Part shown: positions 10,966-20,008 of the stretch, piece after piece
How the letters are laid out: each line of letters opens with the position of its first letter
Numbering within the stretch: the stretch's first letter is position 1
Assembly: GCF_000194135.1 (NCBI RefSeq)
Contig: NC_015318.1
Coordinates: forward strand, 882,501 to 946,500
Length of the DNA: 64,000 bases
Reading direction: 5' to 3'
From: Hippea maritima DSM 10411
GTDB taxonomy: Bacteria > Campylobacterota_A > Desulfurellia > Desulfurellales > Hippeaceae
Notes under the pieces: generated by a model
Seen by the model: only the letters and a program-made list of their open reading frames with translations
What the model was told of the DNA's origin: nothing
Database searches by the model: none
Position numbers and translations under genes: made by a program

Positions 10966-11049
10966 ATGAAGGCAAAAGTAGAATTAATAGTAAACGGGGG
11001 AGCTGGCCTTTTAAAGATAAATGGTGAATATGATAAAAGAGACCTATAA
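10966..11049 (+). CDS. Possible 27-residue small protein
   Basis: ATG-initiated 27-codon frame with a strong ribosome site (AAGGGAG, about 6 bases upstream) and a TATAAT further upstream. The peptide begins MKAKVELIVNGGAG and has no signal or membrane segment. It lies alone between two minus-strand genes. It could be a real small protein, the 5' scrap of a decayed gene, or chance. The next frame stays open for 22 more codons beyond its stop, which would fit a frameshifted remnant. Confidence 0.3.
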   Translation: MKAKVELIVNGGAGLLKINGEYDKRDL

Positions 11050-11112
11050 AATCAAATCAATAGAATTATTTAACATGTTCCTCAAACTCATCATATAGAG
11101 AGCTTAACACTT

Positions 11113-11589
11113 TTAAAACTCAAACAGAATCATATTTTTTGCTTTTGAGGATTTTATTACAGCCTGAAGGAGCTTGTTTTTATCCATACTAAAGAAAAGA
11201 TGGCTTTTACATCTTGAATCACTGCTCCCAAAACCCTGTATAGGCTTTAATCTTTTGGATAGGTTTTTTGCAATTGGATATTCTAACCTTTTAGGGGAGA
11301 GCCAAGCGACAAAACCAATAATAGCAGTAACACTTAAGAAATAATCTATATGCCATCTGATTTGCTTATTTGATGATAGATGTCTTTTTAGCCTTTTCTT
11401 TAGACCCCCTAAGGCAGAACCCACGTAGGCATAGTAGCCCTTTTTAAATTTAACTTCACCTAAAGCACCGACAGTTAACTCACTATCTTTAGAAAGATAA
11501 ATAATCAAAACATATGTGGCTTTTAAAGCTAAAAATCCCCTAAATCTATCAATATTAAAACAGCCATAAGGCTTTTTTATATCTTTCAT
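11113..11589 (-). CDS. DUF123 (GIY-YIG-related) protein
   Basis: About 158 residues from the ATG that follows an AGGTGG ribosome site; a 15-codon longer frame lacks one. DUF123 hallmarks are present in order: TYVLIIYL, the GxLG strand, YYAYVGSA followed by LKKRLKRHL, the RWHIDY helix, and GFGSSDSRCKSHLF. DUF123 is a circularly related member of the GIY-YIG superfamily, sometimes fused to endonuclease III, and its biochemical role is poorly known. The usual CxCxxHLF region here reads Ser-x-Cys-x-Ser-His-Leu-Phe. Confidence 0.8.
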   Translation of the reverse strand: MKDIKKPYGCFNIDRFRGFLALKATYVLIIYLSKDSELTVGALGEVKFKKGYYAYVGSALGGLKKRLKRHLSSNKQIRWHIDYFLSVTAIIGFVAWLSPKRLEYPIAKNLSKRLKPIQGFGSSDSRCKSHLFFSMDKNKLLQAVIKSSKAKNMILFEF

Positions 11590-11628
11590 AGACCACCTGT
11601 TCTTTTTGTTTATACCACACTTTTCATC

Positions 11629-11658
11629 TTGCAATCAAGACCAAAATAAGTTTATAAT
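11629..11658 (+). promoter_or_regulatory. Predicted promoter for ferritin/VIT1 fusion
   Basis: TTGCAA (11629-11634) and a perfect TATAAT (11653-11658), spaced by 18 bases, lie just upstream of the VIT1 gene in a divergent intergenic region. The -10 box is strong and the -35 moderate. Confidence 0.45.
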
Positions 11659-11680
11659 TAATTATTACTGGGGGTATGAA

Positions 11681-12553
11681 ATGGACAACTCTATTGAGAT
11701 TAGCTCAAAACTGCTTAAATTTCAAAAGGAAGAAATAAACGGCTATGCCATATATTCTGCTCTTTCAAAACTAAAAGGTGTAAGCCAGAAGAACAAGAAA
11801 ATACTTTCAAAAATAGCAGAAGATGAGCTACATCACTATAATACCTGGAAAAAATACACATCAAAAGAGGTAAAACCTAACTCGATAGTCGTTATTTTCT
11901 TTATCTTGATGGCAAAGATATTCGGCGTTGTTTTTTGTGTAAAAATGATGGAATCCTTAGAAGGTGATGCCCAGGAGGGCTATAAAGAGGTTGTAAACGA
12001 TATACCTGAGGCAAAAAAGGTACTCGAGGATGAAGAAAGGCACGAGAGGCTTTTGGTGGATATGCTAAAAGAAGAACGCATCGAATACATAAGCTCAATG
12101 GTTTTGGGTATAAGTGATGCAATTGTTGAGCTAACAGGGGCTTTAGCTGGTGTATCATTAGCATTGCAAAATGCAAAACTTATAGGTATAGTTGGGGTTG
12201 TAACAGGTATCTCAGCATCCCTAAGCATGGGCTCAAGCGAATACTTATCACAAAAAGCAGACAAACACAACCATCCGCTAAAGGCTGCCCTTTATACTAC
12301 AGCTGCCTACTTTTTCACCGTTTTAATGCTGGTTGTACCGTTTTTTGTATTTAGTAGTTTTTATAATGCCTTAGTCTTGATGTTTATAGATGCCACAGTT
12401 GTAATACTAATTTTCAGTTTTTTTATGTCAGTTGTAAAAGAAATACCATTCAAAAAAAGCTTTTTTGAGATGTTTTTTATAAGTTTTACAGTAAGCATAA
12501 TATCATTTGTAATAGGTTATTTCGCACGAAAAATCTTAAATGTGGAGATATAA
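11681..12553 (+). CDS. Ferritin-like/VIT1-CCC1 fusion iron transporter
   Basis: 290 residues. The N-terminal ~130 residues form a rubrerythrin/ferritin-like four-helix segment with Glu/His ligands (EEINGY, EDELHHY and EDEERHERL). The C-terminal half is a VIT1/CCC1 membrane domain with about 5 helices; its first helix carries GISDAIVELTGALAGVSLAL, and a later segment has GISASLSMGSSEYLSQKAD. The architecture resembles MbfA, a membrane ferritin-like iron exporter. It most likely binds Fe(II)/Mn(II) in the cytosol and moves it across the inner membrane. The start is the ATG after GGGGG, not the longer upstream frame. Confidence 0.85.
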   Translation: MDNSIEISSKLLKFQKEEINGYAIYSALSKLKGVSQKNKKILSKIAEDELHHYNTWKKYTSKEVKPNSIVVIFFILMAKIFGVVFCVKMMESLEGDAQEGYKEVVNDIPEAKKVLEDEERHERLLVDMLKEERIEYISSMVLGISDAIVELTGALAGVSLALQNAKLIGIVGVVTGISASLSMGSSEYLSQKADKHNHPLKAALYTTAAYFFTVLMLVVPFFVFSSFYNALVLMFIDATVVILIFSFFMSVVKEIPFKKSFFEMFFISFTVSIISFVIGYFARKILNVEI

Positions 12554-12557
12554 AATA

Positions 12558-13748
12558 ATGAAAAGTTTGGCGGAGCGTTTATCGGAAATGGTTGAATTTT
12601 CATTAGGCTGCACAGAACCAGCAGCGATTGCATTCAACACAGCCTACCTAAGCAATTACATTAAAGATGCAGATTATATTGAGATTGAAATAGATAGAAT
12701 GACATTTAAGAATGCCTTTAATGCTGGCATTCCAAACTCAAACGGCCTAACTGGTACAAAATGGGCTGCCATTTTAGGATATTTAATATCTGACACATCT
12801 AAAGGATTAGAGATATTCCAACTACTTAATGAAGCCACCCTAAACAAAGCCATAAACAGTAATATAGATGTAAAGATAGATGTTGTGGAAAAAAAATACC
12901 TATACATAAAAAGCAAAGCTACAAGAAATGGCCAAACATCCGAAATTACAACATCAAAAACACATACAGGCATCTCTAAAATCATAAAAAACGGCAAGGT
13001 TATATTTTATAAAAAACCTCAAGACGAAGAAGAGGTGGAATTTGAAAAGAAATACTACAAACCAGAAACATGGGCAGACTTAATAGATGAACTTTATTTA
13101 GATGGAAGTCTAAGAGAAAAAATTAAAAAGGCTATTAATATAAACATAAAAGCAAAAGAGTTTGGAAGACGCTATTCAGACAACGATTTAGGCGTATTTG
13201 GTGCAGTTTATGCAAGAATGGGTGGAGATAATATTCAAGTGGCAAGCTGTGCAGGAAGTGGCAATAAGGGCTTAACGGCAACAATACCGATTGTTGATTT
13301 TGCAAAACAAATAAAAGCATCAGACGAAAAAACGACAAAGGCAGTTATGCTATCATGTTTTATCACATCTCTTATAACCTCAAAATTTGGTTTTGTCTCC
13401 TCAACGTGTGGTGTAGTACATGCTGCAGCCGTTGGTGTTATAGGAGGTATATTGTATTTAAAAAATAGATCTGACCTGTTTTTATCTGCGTTTTTCAACT
13501 ATATTGAAGGAGTGGGGGGTGTTTTTTGTGATGGAGCAAAAAGGGGTTGTTCAGCCAAAGCTCTATATGCAGTAAAAATGGCATTTGAAGCAATATGGTT
13601 AGCAGAGAAGGGGGTGATAATAGGCTTCAAAGATGGTTTTTTGGGCAAGGATTTTTATCAAACATTAGAAAATCTATTTAAATACGATCCTTATTTTAAA
13701 TTATTCGATAGGGAAACAATTGAGATCCTAAACAAAAAAGAAAATTAA
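12558..13748 (+). CDS. CyuA-type L-cysteine desulfidase (UPF0597)
   Basis: 396 residues from an ATG preceded by GGAGAT. It has the UPF0597/serine dehydratase alpha-like signature GCTEPAAIAFNTA near the N-terminus. Further conserved Cys motifs are CAGSGNKGLTATIPIV, STCGVVHAAAVGVIGG and CDGAKRGCSAKA, consistent with ligands of a [4Fe-4S] cluster. Characterised relatives (CyuA/YhaM) split L-cysteine to pyruvate, ammonia and sulfide. In a sulfur-metabolising anaerobe this would be a sulfide-releasing or cysteine-detoxifying step. Its start lies just after the VIT1 stop. Confidence 0.85.
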   Translation: MKSLAERLSEMVEFSLGCTEPAAIAFNTAYLSNYIKDADYIEIEIDRMTFKNAFNAGIPNSNGLTGTKWAAILGYLISDTSKGLEIFQLLNEATLNKAINSNIDVKIDVVEKKYLYIKSKATRNGQTSEITTSKTHTGISKIIKNGKVIFYKKPQDEEEVEFEKKYYKPETWADLIDELYLDGSLREKIKKAININIKAKEFGRRYSDNDLGVFGAVYARMGGDNIQVASCAGSGNKGLTATIPIVDFAKQIKASDEKTTKAVMLSCFITSLITSKFGFVSSTCGVVHAAAVGVIGGILYLKNRSDLFLSAFFNYIEGVGGVFCDGAKRGCSAKALYAVKMAFEAIWLAEKGVIIGFKDGFLGKDFYQTLENLFKYDPYFKLFDRETIEILNKKEN

Positions 13749-13770
13749 AGTTTACTGAAGGAGGATTTGT

Positions 13771-15441
13771 ATGTCATTTAAGTCAAAGCTTATCGCCTAT
13801 GGAGTAGGGTCGGTTTTGATGTTTTTAATCATTTTTGGAATATACGCTGTTTGGTGGAACGTTCACCAAATAAACGACCGCTATCATAAGATGTATGAAT
13901 TATTATTAAGAGTAAAAAAAGAGAAGGTTAAAACCTTAGTAAAAACTATATCATCAAAATACGCCAAAGAAATCCAAAACGGAAAAGATCCAAAAGATGT
14001 AGAACTTGAAATATACGACGATTTAAACAAGATAAGATATGATAATGGGAATTATTTATTTGTAATAAACAGAAAAGGATTAATGGTGCTCGATCCACCT
14101 AAACCACAGTTAAATGGAAGCAATGTCTATAATTTAAAAGACAAAAAAGGTGAATACCTATTTAAAAAAATGATAGAAATTTCAAAGACCAAGGGTGAAG
14201 GCTTTGTCCACTACTGGTGGGTAAAACCTGGCGGTGGTATTGCACCAAAAATGACTTTTATTTATACAATTCCAAAAATAAATTTGATTATAGGCTCTGG
14301 TATTTATTTAGATGATGTGTTAAAGGAAGCTTTGGCTTATAAGAAAAAAGTTCAAAAAGAAGTTATGTCATCTGTTGTAGCAGCATCGGGCGTTGCCTTT
14401 GTAGCATTGCTTATAGTTATATTTAGTGGAATAGCACTGGCAAATACTTTAGTTAGACCTATAAATCTTATGGCCAAAGAACTTGAAGACTTAGAAACCG
14501 GTGAAGGTGATCTAACAAAGAGGGTAAAGGTTGAAACTCATGATGAGTTTGAAAACCTCGCAAACAAACTTAATAATTTCTTAGATTCTATTCATCAACT
14601 CGTCAAGGATGTGCGTCTATCGGCAGAAGATGTAATGAAAAACAGCGAAACAACGGCCTCATCCGCCATAGAGATGGCATCAACAGTGGAAGAAACAACA
14701 AGAAACTTAGAGGAGATGACACAGGCTGTAAACGATATGAGCGAGGCGGTGCACAATGTTGCACAGTCCACAGAGGGTATCAATATGCAGGCTGAAACCG
14801 TCAGTCAGATAAATCAGCAGATGCTCAAGGATATTGAAGAAAGAGTCAAAAGGATGAACGAGAATGCAAAACTGGCAAGAAAGGCAATGGAGCAGATCAA
14901 CACTGTTGGCGAATCATCAAAACAGATAGGGCAGATTGTTAATGTCATAAATGAGATTGCTGATCAAACAAATCTATTGGCTTTGAATGCCGCCATTGAG
15001 GCTGCCCGTGCAGGTGAAGCGGGTAGAGGCTTTGCCGTTGTTGCTGATGAGGTAAGAAAGCTGGCAGAAAAAACCCAAAGGGCAACTGAGGAAATCAGGG
15101 ATATGATAATAAGAATGCAGAAGGATGCTCAAACATCTATAGAGATGACCAAAAAAGCAGAAGAGGGCATACTCAATGAAAGGGAAAAGGCCTTGGAGGA
15201 TGAAAACAACATAAAAGCTATGGTTGAACAGATATCCAAGACGGTTGAGGAGATCAACGCAACCAGCGCAGCAACAGAGGAGCTATCATCAACCGTAGCA
15301 GAGATCAATGTTCAGGCTCAGGAGATAAGACAGGCAGCCAAGGACAACTCAACAGTGGCAGAGCAGATTGCAAACCTCTCCGAGCAGCTAAAATCAAGCT
15401 CAGAAAGACTCACAGACTTAGTAAGAAGGTTCAAGGTATAA
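13771..15441 (+). CDS. Methyl-accepting chemotaxis protein with sCache domain
   Basis: 556 residues. A first transmembrane helix (about 8-28) is followed by a periplasmic single-Cache domain (about 35-190; [19 protein letters not shown] is typical of sCache_2), a second helix (about 195-220), HAMP and the signalling hairpin. The conserved tip reads [38 protein letters not shown]. It should feed a CheA/CheW array governing flagellar motility. The ATG follows a GGAGG site. A strong terminator follows the stop codon, so it ends its transcript. The ligand is unknown; sCache_2 domains often bind small carboxylates. Confidence 0.95.
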   Translation: MSFKSKLIAYGVGSVLMFLIIFGIYAVWWNVHQINDRYHKMYELLLRVKKEKVKTLVKTISSKYAKEIQNGKDPKDVELEIYDDLNKIRYDNGNYLFVINRKGLMVLDPPKPQLNGSNVYNLKDKKGEYLFKKMIEISKTKGEGFVHYWWVKPGGGIAPKMTFIYTIPKINLIIGSGIYLDDVLKEALAYKKKVQKEVMSSVVAASGVAFVALLIVIFSGIALANTLVRPINLMAKELEDLETGEGDLTKRVKVETHDEFENLANKLNNFLDSIHQLVKDVRLSAEDVMKNSETTASSAIEMASTVEETTRNLEEMTQAVNDMSEAVHNVAQSTEGINMQAETVSQINQQMLKDIEERVKRMNENAKLARKAMEQINTVGESSKQIGQIVNVINEIADQTNLLALNAAIEAARAGEAGRGFAVVADEVRKLAEKTQRATEEIRDMIIRMQKDAQTSIEMTKKAEEGILNEREKALEDENNIKAMVEQISKTVEEINATSAATEELSSTVAEINVQAQEIRQAAKDNSTVAEQIANLSEQLKSSSERLTDLVRRFKV

Positions 15442-15450
15442 ACCTTAGCG

Positions 15451-15487
15451 TAATCCCCCTCAAAGCAGAGGGGGATTATATTTTTTC
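15451..15487 (+). terminator. Rho-independent terminator
   Basis: A perfect 11-bp stem (TAATCCCCCTC/GAGGGGGATTA) with a 6-base loop is followed by a T-rich run on the plus strand, just after the chemoreceptor gene. The stem includes the stop codon of the convergent lipoprotein gene, so it may also limit transcription from that side, although no T-tract follows in that direction. Confidence 0.9.
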
Positions 15488-16039
15488 AATCCAGTTTATT
15501 AGATCAGACAAAGACAAGTTAAACAGGTCATTTAAGGATGATATAACATCATCAAAGGAATTACCGTTTATTTTTATACTTTTGCTAAATGCGTGGATAT
15601 AGATCTTGCCGTTATTCTCATCTTTGAGCCTGAACTCGATGTTGCAGATTGCGTATGTTCTGTTTGCTAAGAACAACGGCTCAAAGTCGTAAATCACATA
15701 GCTCAACCTGTAATTTGGCCTTAAAATATCACCACTTACAAACAGGTGCGTTTTGTTTAAGACATGCTCAATCGATGTTTTATACATAAGGCAAACAGGC
15801 TTAATCCAGCGCACATTGCCGTATCTGTCAAACTCAAATTTACCTTTTTTGAAAAAAATAAAGGTGCTATCAAACGGTGCTCCACAATCAACATCGGATA
15901 CAACTATGGTTTTTCTTACTTTCCTATCCAGCTTGAAGGCAATCGGTTTCAGGTTTAATGTATATTCCCTCAAAGGAGGCAATTTATGAAAGCTGCAGCC
16001 CACCAAAAACAGAAAAACAATTAAAATTAACCTTTTCAT
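15476..16039 (-). CDS. ABC-transport auxiliary lipoprotein of the Mla-type system
   Basis: A 187-residue lipoprotein: short signal peptide with lipobox LVGC (Cys15). The body resembles the PqiC/ABC-transport auxiliary (DUF330-like) fold, although divergent. Its start overlaps the stop of the MCE protein gene (ATGA). Such lipoproteins, anchored in the outer membrane, pair with MCE-domain proteins to pass lipids across the periplasm. Function is inferred mostly from context. Confidence 0.7.
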   Translation of the reverse strand: MKRLILIVFLFLVGCSFHKLPPLREYTLNLKPIAFKLDRKVRKTIVVSDVDCGAPFDSTFIFFKKGKFEFDRYGNVRWIKPVCLMYKTSIEHVLNKTHLFVSGDILRPNYRLSYVIYDFEPLFLANRTYAICNIEFRLKDENNGKIYIHAFSKSIKINGNSFDDVISSLNDLFNLSLSDLINWIEKI

Positions 16040-16911
16040 TTTGCCTGTTTCCCCTCTTTTCTTCTATCTATCAACAGGGATGGATTGTATTTAAGCTCAT
16101 CCACAAATTCCTTGGTACTTGTAAGAAGTGATTTTATTTTTATTAATACTTCATAGCTTTTTTGAAGTGATGTATCTCTAAAATAGTTAAGTGTTTTATT
16201 TGAGTTTCCTATAAGTTCACTAACAGAGCTACTCAGTGCATCAAATTTGCTTAGAAGAACTGCAATCTGTTTTGTATCCAAGGTAAGTAATGAGACTAAT
16301 CTGTCAACCTCAGATAAGGTTTGGTTTAGATGGTTGGCCGCTAAAGCAAGCTGAGCTGCAGCGTCATTCGAGTTCTTGATAAAATGCTTTATGTTGTTTT
16401 CTGTTGAGTTATCCAGCAATACGTTGATTTTATTGGATATACTCTTCAAGGAGTCTGCAGTTTCCATAATCACACTTGAGATCTCCTCTATATTGGAAGG
16501 AATTGAGCCTATAACAGGGTAGGGTTCATTTTTAAGGTAGCCAGGCAACTTTGGAGGATTATTTGTATAAATAAGATTAATATAAGAAATACCAGTAAGG
16601 CCATTGGATGAAATCCGTGCAGCCATATTGGCCTTAAGAGGAAGATTTCTCTCTATAAGAATTATAATCTTAAAAAAGTCTGGATGTCTCTGATCTATTA
16701 AGATATCTTCTACTTTACCAACAGATAAACCTTTATATTTAACATCAGAATCTACATGCAATCCAGATATGTTTGAGTTTGTATAAACGATATATCTTTT
16801 GTAATTGGTGTAGTTAGAACCACCAATAAGCCATAAGACAATACCTATACCAATAATACTAAAAATTATGACAAATATACCAACTAAAGCATAATTTACT
16901 TTTGGTTCCAT
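16036..16911 (-). CDS. mlaD: MlaD-like MCE-domain protein
   Basis: 291 residues: one N-terminal transmembrane helix (about 8-30), then a single MCE domain (about 38-115) containing VKYKGLSVGKVEDI and the GLTGISYINL region. A long helical C-terminal tail follows. MCE proteins form hexameric rings that carry phospholipids between membranes. It overlaps the ATPase gene by 16 bases and the lipoprotein gene by 4, so is translated in the same operon. Confidence 0.9.
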   Translation of the reverse strand: MEPKVNYALVGIFVIIFSIIGIGIVLWLIGGSNYTNYKRYIVYTNSNISGLHVDSDVKYKGLSVGKVEDILIDQRHPDFFKIIILIERNLPLKANMAARISSNGLTGISYINLIYTNNPPKLPGYLKNEPYPVIGSIPSNIEEISSVIMETADSLKSISNKINVLLDNSTENNIKHFIKNSNDAAAQLALAANHLNQTLSEVDRLVSLLTLDTKQIAVLLSKFDALSSSVSELIGNSNKTLNYFRDTSLQKSYEVLIKIKSLLTSTKEFVDELKYNPSLLIDRRKEGKQAK

Positions 16912-17663
16912 AACTCAAATTTCCTTCCTCTTTGCCCAAAGAATATCTTCTTAATCCATTCATCGTCAATACTTTTTATATTTACAGGCTCACCCTCAGC
17001 TAATATTCTTTTATCTTTTATAACACATGCTCTCGTAGTTATACCAAAAAAACTATCCAGATCGTGGGTAATCATAATAACAGTTATACCAAGCAACTCA
17101 TTGAGTCTCTTTATTGTCTGATCAAAATCATCAGCGCTTGCAGGATCGAGACCACTCGTTGGCTCATCCAAAAAAATAACTTTAGGATCCAAAGCCAAAG
17201 CTCTAGCGAGAGCTGCCTTTTTTCTCATACCACCTGAAAGTTCATATGGGTATAAGTCGTAAACGAAGTCATCCAAGCCAACAAGAGAAAGTTTAAACCT
17301 GACTATATCCTCTATTAGATTATCTGGAAGATTGGAATTCTCCTTAAGAGGCACAGCTACATTCTCACCTATGGTTAACGAGGTAAATAAACTTGCAGCC
17401 TGAAACATAACACCGTAGGATCTCTTAATCTGGTTGCGCTTTTTTTCATCAGCTTTATTTATATCAACTCCGAACACATTTATTTTACCCTCAGAATGCT
17501 CCAACATAAGAATAGCACGCATCAACGTGGTCTTACCAGATCCACTTTTACCTATAATTGCATATATATCACTTTTCTTTACACTGATTGAGACTTTATC
17601 TAAGACAATTCTATCTCCAAACCTAACGGTTAAATCGTTAACCTCTATTATATTCCCATCCAT
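16896..17663 (-). CDS. mlaF: MlaF-like ABC transporter ATP-binding protein
   Basis: 255-residue ABC ATPase. Walker A is GKSGSGKTT, the signature is LSGGMRKKAALARAL (MlaF-type, with Met-Arg-Lys instead of the usual Gln-Arg), and Walker B is KVIFLDEPTSGLDP, followed by the switch His in MITHDL. It should power the MlaE-type permease encoded just upstream. The gene overlaps both neighbours. Confidence 0.93.
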   Translation of the reverse strand: MDGNIIEVNDLTVRFGDRIVLDKVSISVKKSDIYAIIGKSGSGKTTLMRAILMLEHSEGKINVFGVDINKADEKKRNQIKRSYGVMFQAASLFTSLTIGENVAVPLKENSNLPDNLIEDIVRFKLSLVGLDDFVYDLYPYELSGGMRKKAALARALALDPKVIFLDEPTSGLDPASADDFDQTIKRLNELLGITVIMITHDLDSFFGITTRACVIKDKRILAEGEPVNIKSIDDEWIKKIFFGQRGRKFELWNQK

Positions 17664-18700
17664 CTAAACAACACCGAAAATATAGCATCGGCAATGATAA
17701 CACCAAATATACTATCTACAACACTTACAGTAACGCTTTTACCTATACTTTCAACATTCTTTTTTGTTTGAAACCCCTTAAATGCCCCTATAGTAGCAAT
17801 CAAAAAGGCAAATGCCGGCGCTTTTAAAATACCCGAGACGAAAGTCTTAATACCTATAGCTTGGTGAAGCCTAAGAATAAAATCTCTTACAGTTATATTC
17901 AAAGAAAGATGGGCAACAACCATTCCACCCAATACACCCATAACATCAGCAAGCACTATTAAAAGAGGCACACAAACGAGCATAGACACTATTTTTGGGA
18001 AAACCAAAATATCGTAAGGATTTACCCCCATGGTCTTTATCACATCAACCTCTTCTGTAACCTTCATTATGCCTATTTGAGCTGTATAGGAACTTGAACT
18101 CCTACCTGCAAGCAGTATTGCAACAATTAAGGGCCCAAGCTCTCTTAAAACAGATATACTTACAAGATCAACAACAAATATGTTGGCTCCGAATTGCTTT
18201 AACCTCACAGAACCGTGGTAGGCTATAACAGCTCCTATCAAAAAAGATATAGTGGTCAAAATAGGAATAGCATTGAAGCCCATAAGTTCAACGTCTTTTA
18301 AAGTAGACTTTAATCTAAACCGTTTTGGGTTTAAAATAAACCCTATAAAACCTACAAACACTTCCCCTAAAAAAGACATAAAAACATAAAGTTCCTTGAG
18401 CCTTTCAACAAAAGCATATCCTAAACTATACAAAAAACCTCTACTGTCTTTCTTTTTTTTCTTTTCTGGTATATGTTGTAGGACTATATTTAAAAGACTT
18501 TGGTCATTTTTATTTAACAAGAGCTTTATATTTAACGAGGCAAGATACACCAAAGAGCTTGTATCAAGTTTTGATGCACCTCTAACATCTATAATGGCTG
18601 GTTTACACTCATTAATTTTAGTTATAAGTTTAGAGAGGTTATTAAATGTTAGCTCACCACTAACCAATAATCTATTGTTTTTGCAGTCTATGTTCACCAC
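17648..18700 (-). CDS. mlaE: MlaE-family permease with N-terminal STAS domain
   Basis: 350 residues. The first ~80 form a STAS domain (ELTFNNLSKLI, IIDVRGASKLDTSSLVYLA), equivalent to the separate MlaB protein. The rest is a MlaE/YrbE permease with about five helices, including FLIGAVIAYHGSVRLKQFG, the central LRELGPLIVAILLAGRSSSSYTAQIG and VTEEVDVIKTMGVNPYD. So MlaB and MlaE are fused. It starts at tandem GTG codons and overlaps the EamA gene by 29 bases. It should import or export phospholipid at the inner membrane with MlaF and MlaD. Confidence 0.92.
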   Translation of the reverse strand: MVNIDCKNNRLLVSGELTFNNLSKLITKINECKPAIIDVRGASKLDTSSLVYLASLNIKLLLNKNDQSLLNIVLQHIPEKKKKKDSRGFLYSLGYAFVERLKELYVFMSFLGEVFVGFIGFILNPKRFRLKSTLKDVELMGFNAIPILTTISFLIGAVIAYHGSVRLKQFGANIFVVDLVSISVLRELGPLIVAILLAGRSSSSYTAQIGIMKVTEEVDVIKTMGVNPYDILVFPKIVSMLVCVPLLIVLADVMGVLGGMVVAHLSLNITVRDFILRLHQAIGIKTFVSGILKAPAFAFLIATIGAFKGFQTKKNVESIGKSVTVSVVDSIFGVIIADAIFSVLFRWMGI

Positions 18701-19571
18701 TAACCCTCTTATTTGTCATAACAACTCCAACTATAACAAAAAGGCCACCAATAACCTCATAGAAAGACAAACTCTCACCAAGTACAACAACGGAGGTAAT
18801 AACACCAAAAACCGGTACGAGATTTACAAAAACGCTGGCCTTAGTTGCACCTATTTCTTTTATGCCATTATACCATGCGCTAAAGGCAATTATCGTAGAA
18901 AACAAAACCATATACATAAGACTTGCCCAAGCTTTAAAAGGATAAGTTAAATGCAGATTACCCTTAAAAACAGCAAGGGGAAGAAATATTAAAGCCCCCA
19001 AAAGAGAGCTTAGACACACAGCTTCTGTTGTGGATAACCCCCTCAATGCCTTTTTTGTTATGACAGAATATACTGCCCACATAGTCGTGGCAAGAAGCAT
19101 AAGAAAATCACCTAAATTAAAATTTAAGGTTGTTATAGTTTTTAGATCGCCCTTTGAAACTATGAAGGCTATGCCAACAAAAGACACGCATATACCTAAT
19201 ACGCCAAGAGGGGTTAGTCTCTCCTTCAAAACAATCCACGCTATTATAGCTGTTATTATTGGATTGGCACCAGAAATAAGAGAAACATCTGAAGCTTTGG
19301 CAAATTTTAAGGCAAAAAGAAAAAAAATGCCGTATAAAAAAATACCTGTTAAAGCCATTAAGAATAAAAGTTTAAAGTTTAAAAAGAGTTTTTCTGCTAA
19401 GTTATACAAAGAGAGCTTAAAAAACAGAACAAATAAAACAAAAACCAAAGAGAATCTTAAAAAGGCAAAGCTAAAAGGGTGGATATATTCCACCCCGATT
19501 TTAGCAATGGGAAAACCAACACCCCAAAAAGCCGTAGCAACAACTAAAAGAAGGTAAGTGCGGTATTTCAT
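18672..19571 (-). CDS. EamA/DMT-superfamily transporter
   Basis: About 299 residues with ten predicted transmembrane helices in two EamA repeats; the first repeat begins AFWGVGFPIAKIGVEYIHPF and the second TTMWAVYSVITKKAL. Family members export metabolites or amino acids; the substrate cannot be predicted. I place the start at ATG rather than the TTG just upstream. It lies 9 bases after the roadblock gene and overlaps mlaE. Confidence 0.88.
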   Translation of the reverse strand: MKYRTYLLLVVATAFWGVGFPIAKIGVEYIHPFSFAFLRFSLVFVLFVLFFKLSLYNLAEKLFLNFKLLFLMALTGIFLYGIFFLFALKFAKASDVSLISGANPIITAIIAWIVLKERLTPLGVLGICVSFVGIAFIVSKGDLKTITTLNFNLGDFLMLLATTMWAVYSVITKKALRGLSTTEAVCLSSLLGALIFLPLAVFKGNLHLTYPFKAWASLMYMVLFSTIIAFSAWYNGIKEIGATKASVFVNLVPVFGVITSVVVLGESLSFYEVIGGLFVIVGVVMTNKRVSGEHRLQKQ

Positions 19572-19580
19572 CAAAAAGAA

Positions 19581-19943
19581 TTAGAAAGCCGATTTTATCT
19601 TTTGTGCTGCTGTCTTTATCTCCATATACAACAGGCCCAATTTGACCTTATCATCTGTAATAACCATCAAAACAGCCTCTTCTCCTGCTGAGGTTATCAC
19701 TATATAGCCTTTATCGCCTCTTATTGTAACCTGCTGAGGTACACCTTTTTCCAACTCCTCAACAGCCCTTTCAGACAATGACAGCAAGGCTGCACTCATT
19801 GCAGAAACCCTATCCTCATCCATATCTCCTGGTAAATAGCTGCTTATCATAAGTCCATCTGATGTAACCAATGCAGCACCCTCTATACTTTGAGTTGAAC
19901 CAACCAACTCTTGGAGAGTTTTGTTTATAAGCTCTTCCTTCAT
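19581..19943 (-). CDS. Roadblock/LC7 domain protein
   Basis: 120 residues forming a single roadblock/LC7 domain: the helix LQELVGSTQSIEGAALVTSDGLMISS and the strand GDKGYIVITSAGEEAVLMVITDD are typical. Bacterial roadblock proteins (MglB-like) partner with small Ras-like GTPases, but no mglA-type gene is in the window. It follows the cytosolic sensor-like gene in the same direction after a 65-base gap. Confidence 0.88.
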   Translation of the reverse strand: MKEELINKTLQELVGSTQSIEGAALVTSDGLMISSYLPGDMDEDRVSAMSAALLSLSERAVEELEKGVPQQVTIRGDKGYIVITSAGEEAVLMVITDDKVKLGLLYMEIKTAAQKIKSAF

Positions 19944-20008
19944 TGATATACCTCCCTTACTTAGCTCTTTTTAAAATACACAAATTTTATGTTTTATCAA
20001 GATAATTT

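Noticed and set aside
11606-11681. Longer start for the ferritin/VIT1 gene
   Set aside because: The extra 25 codons overlap the predicted promoter and lack a ribosome site, whereas the inner ATG follows GGGGG.
11901-12270. Minus-strand frames within the VIT1 gene
   Set aside because: Shadows of the conserved plus-strand coding sequence with no domain features.
13746-13771. TAAAGTTT before the chemoreceptor gene, matching a FliA -35 box
   Set aside because: No GCCGATAA-like or CGATWT-like -10 element follows at the right distance, and transcription would begin after the start codon.
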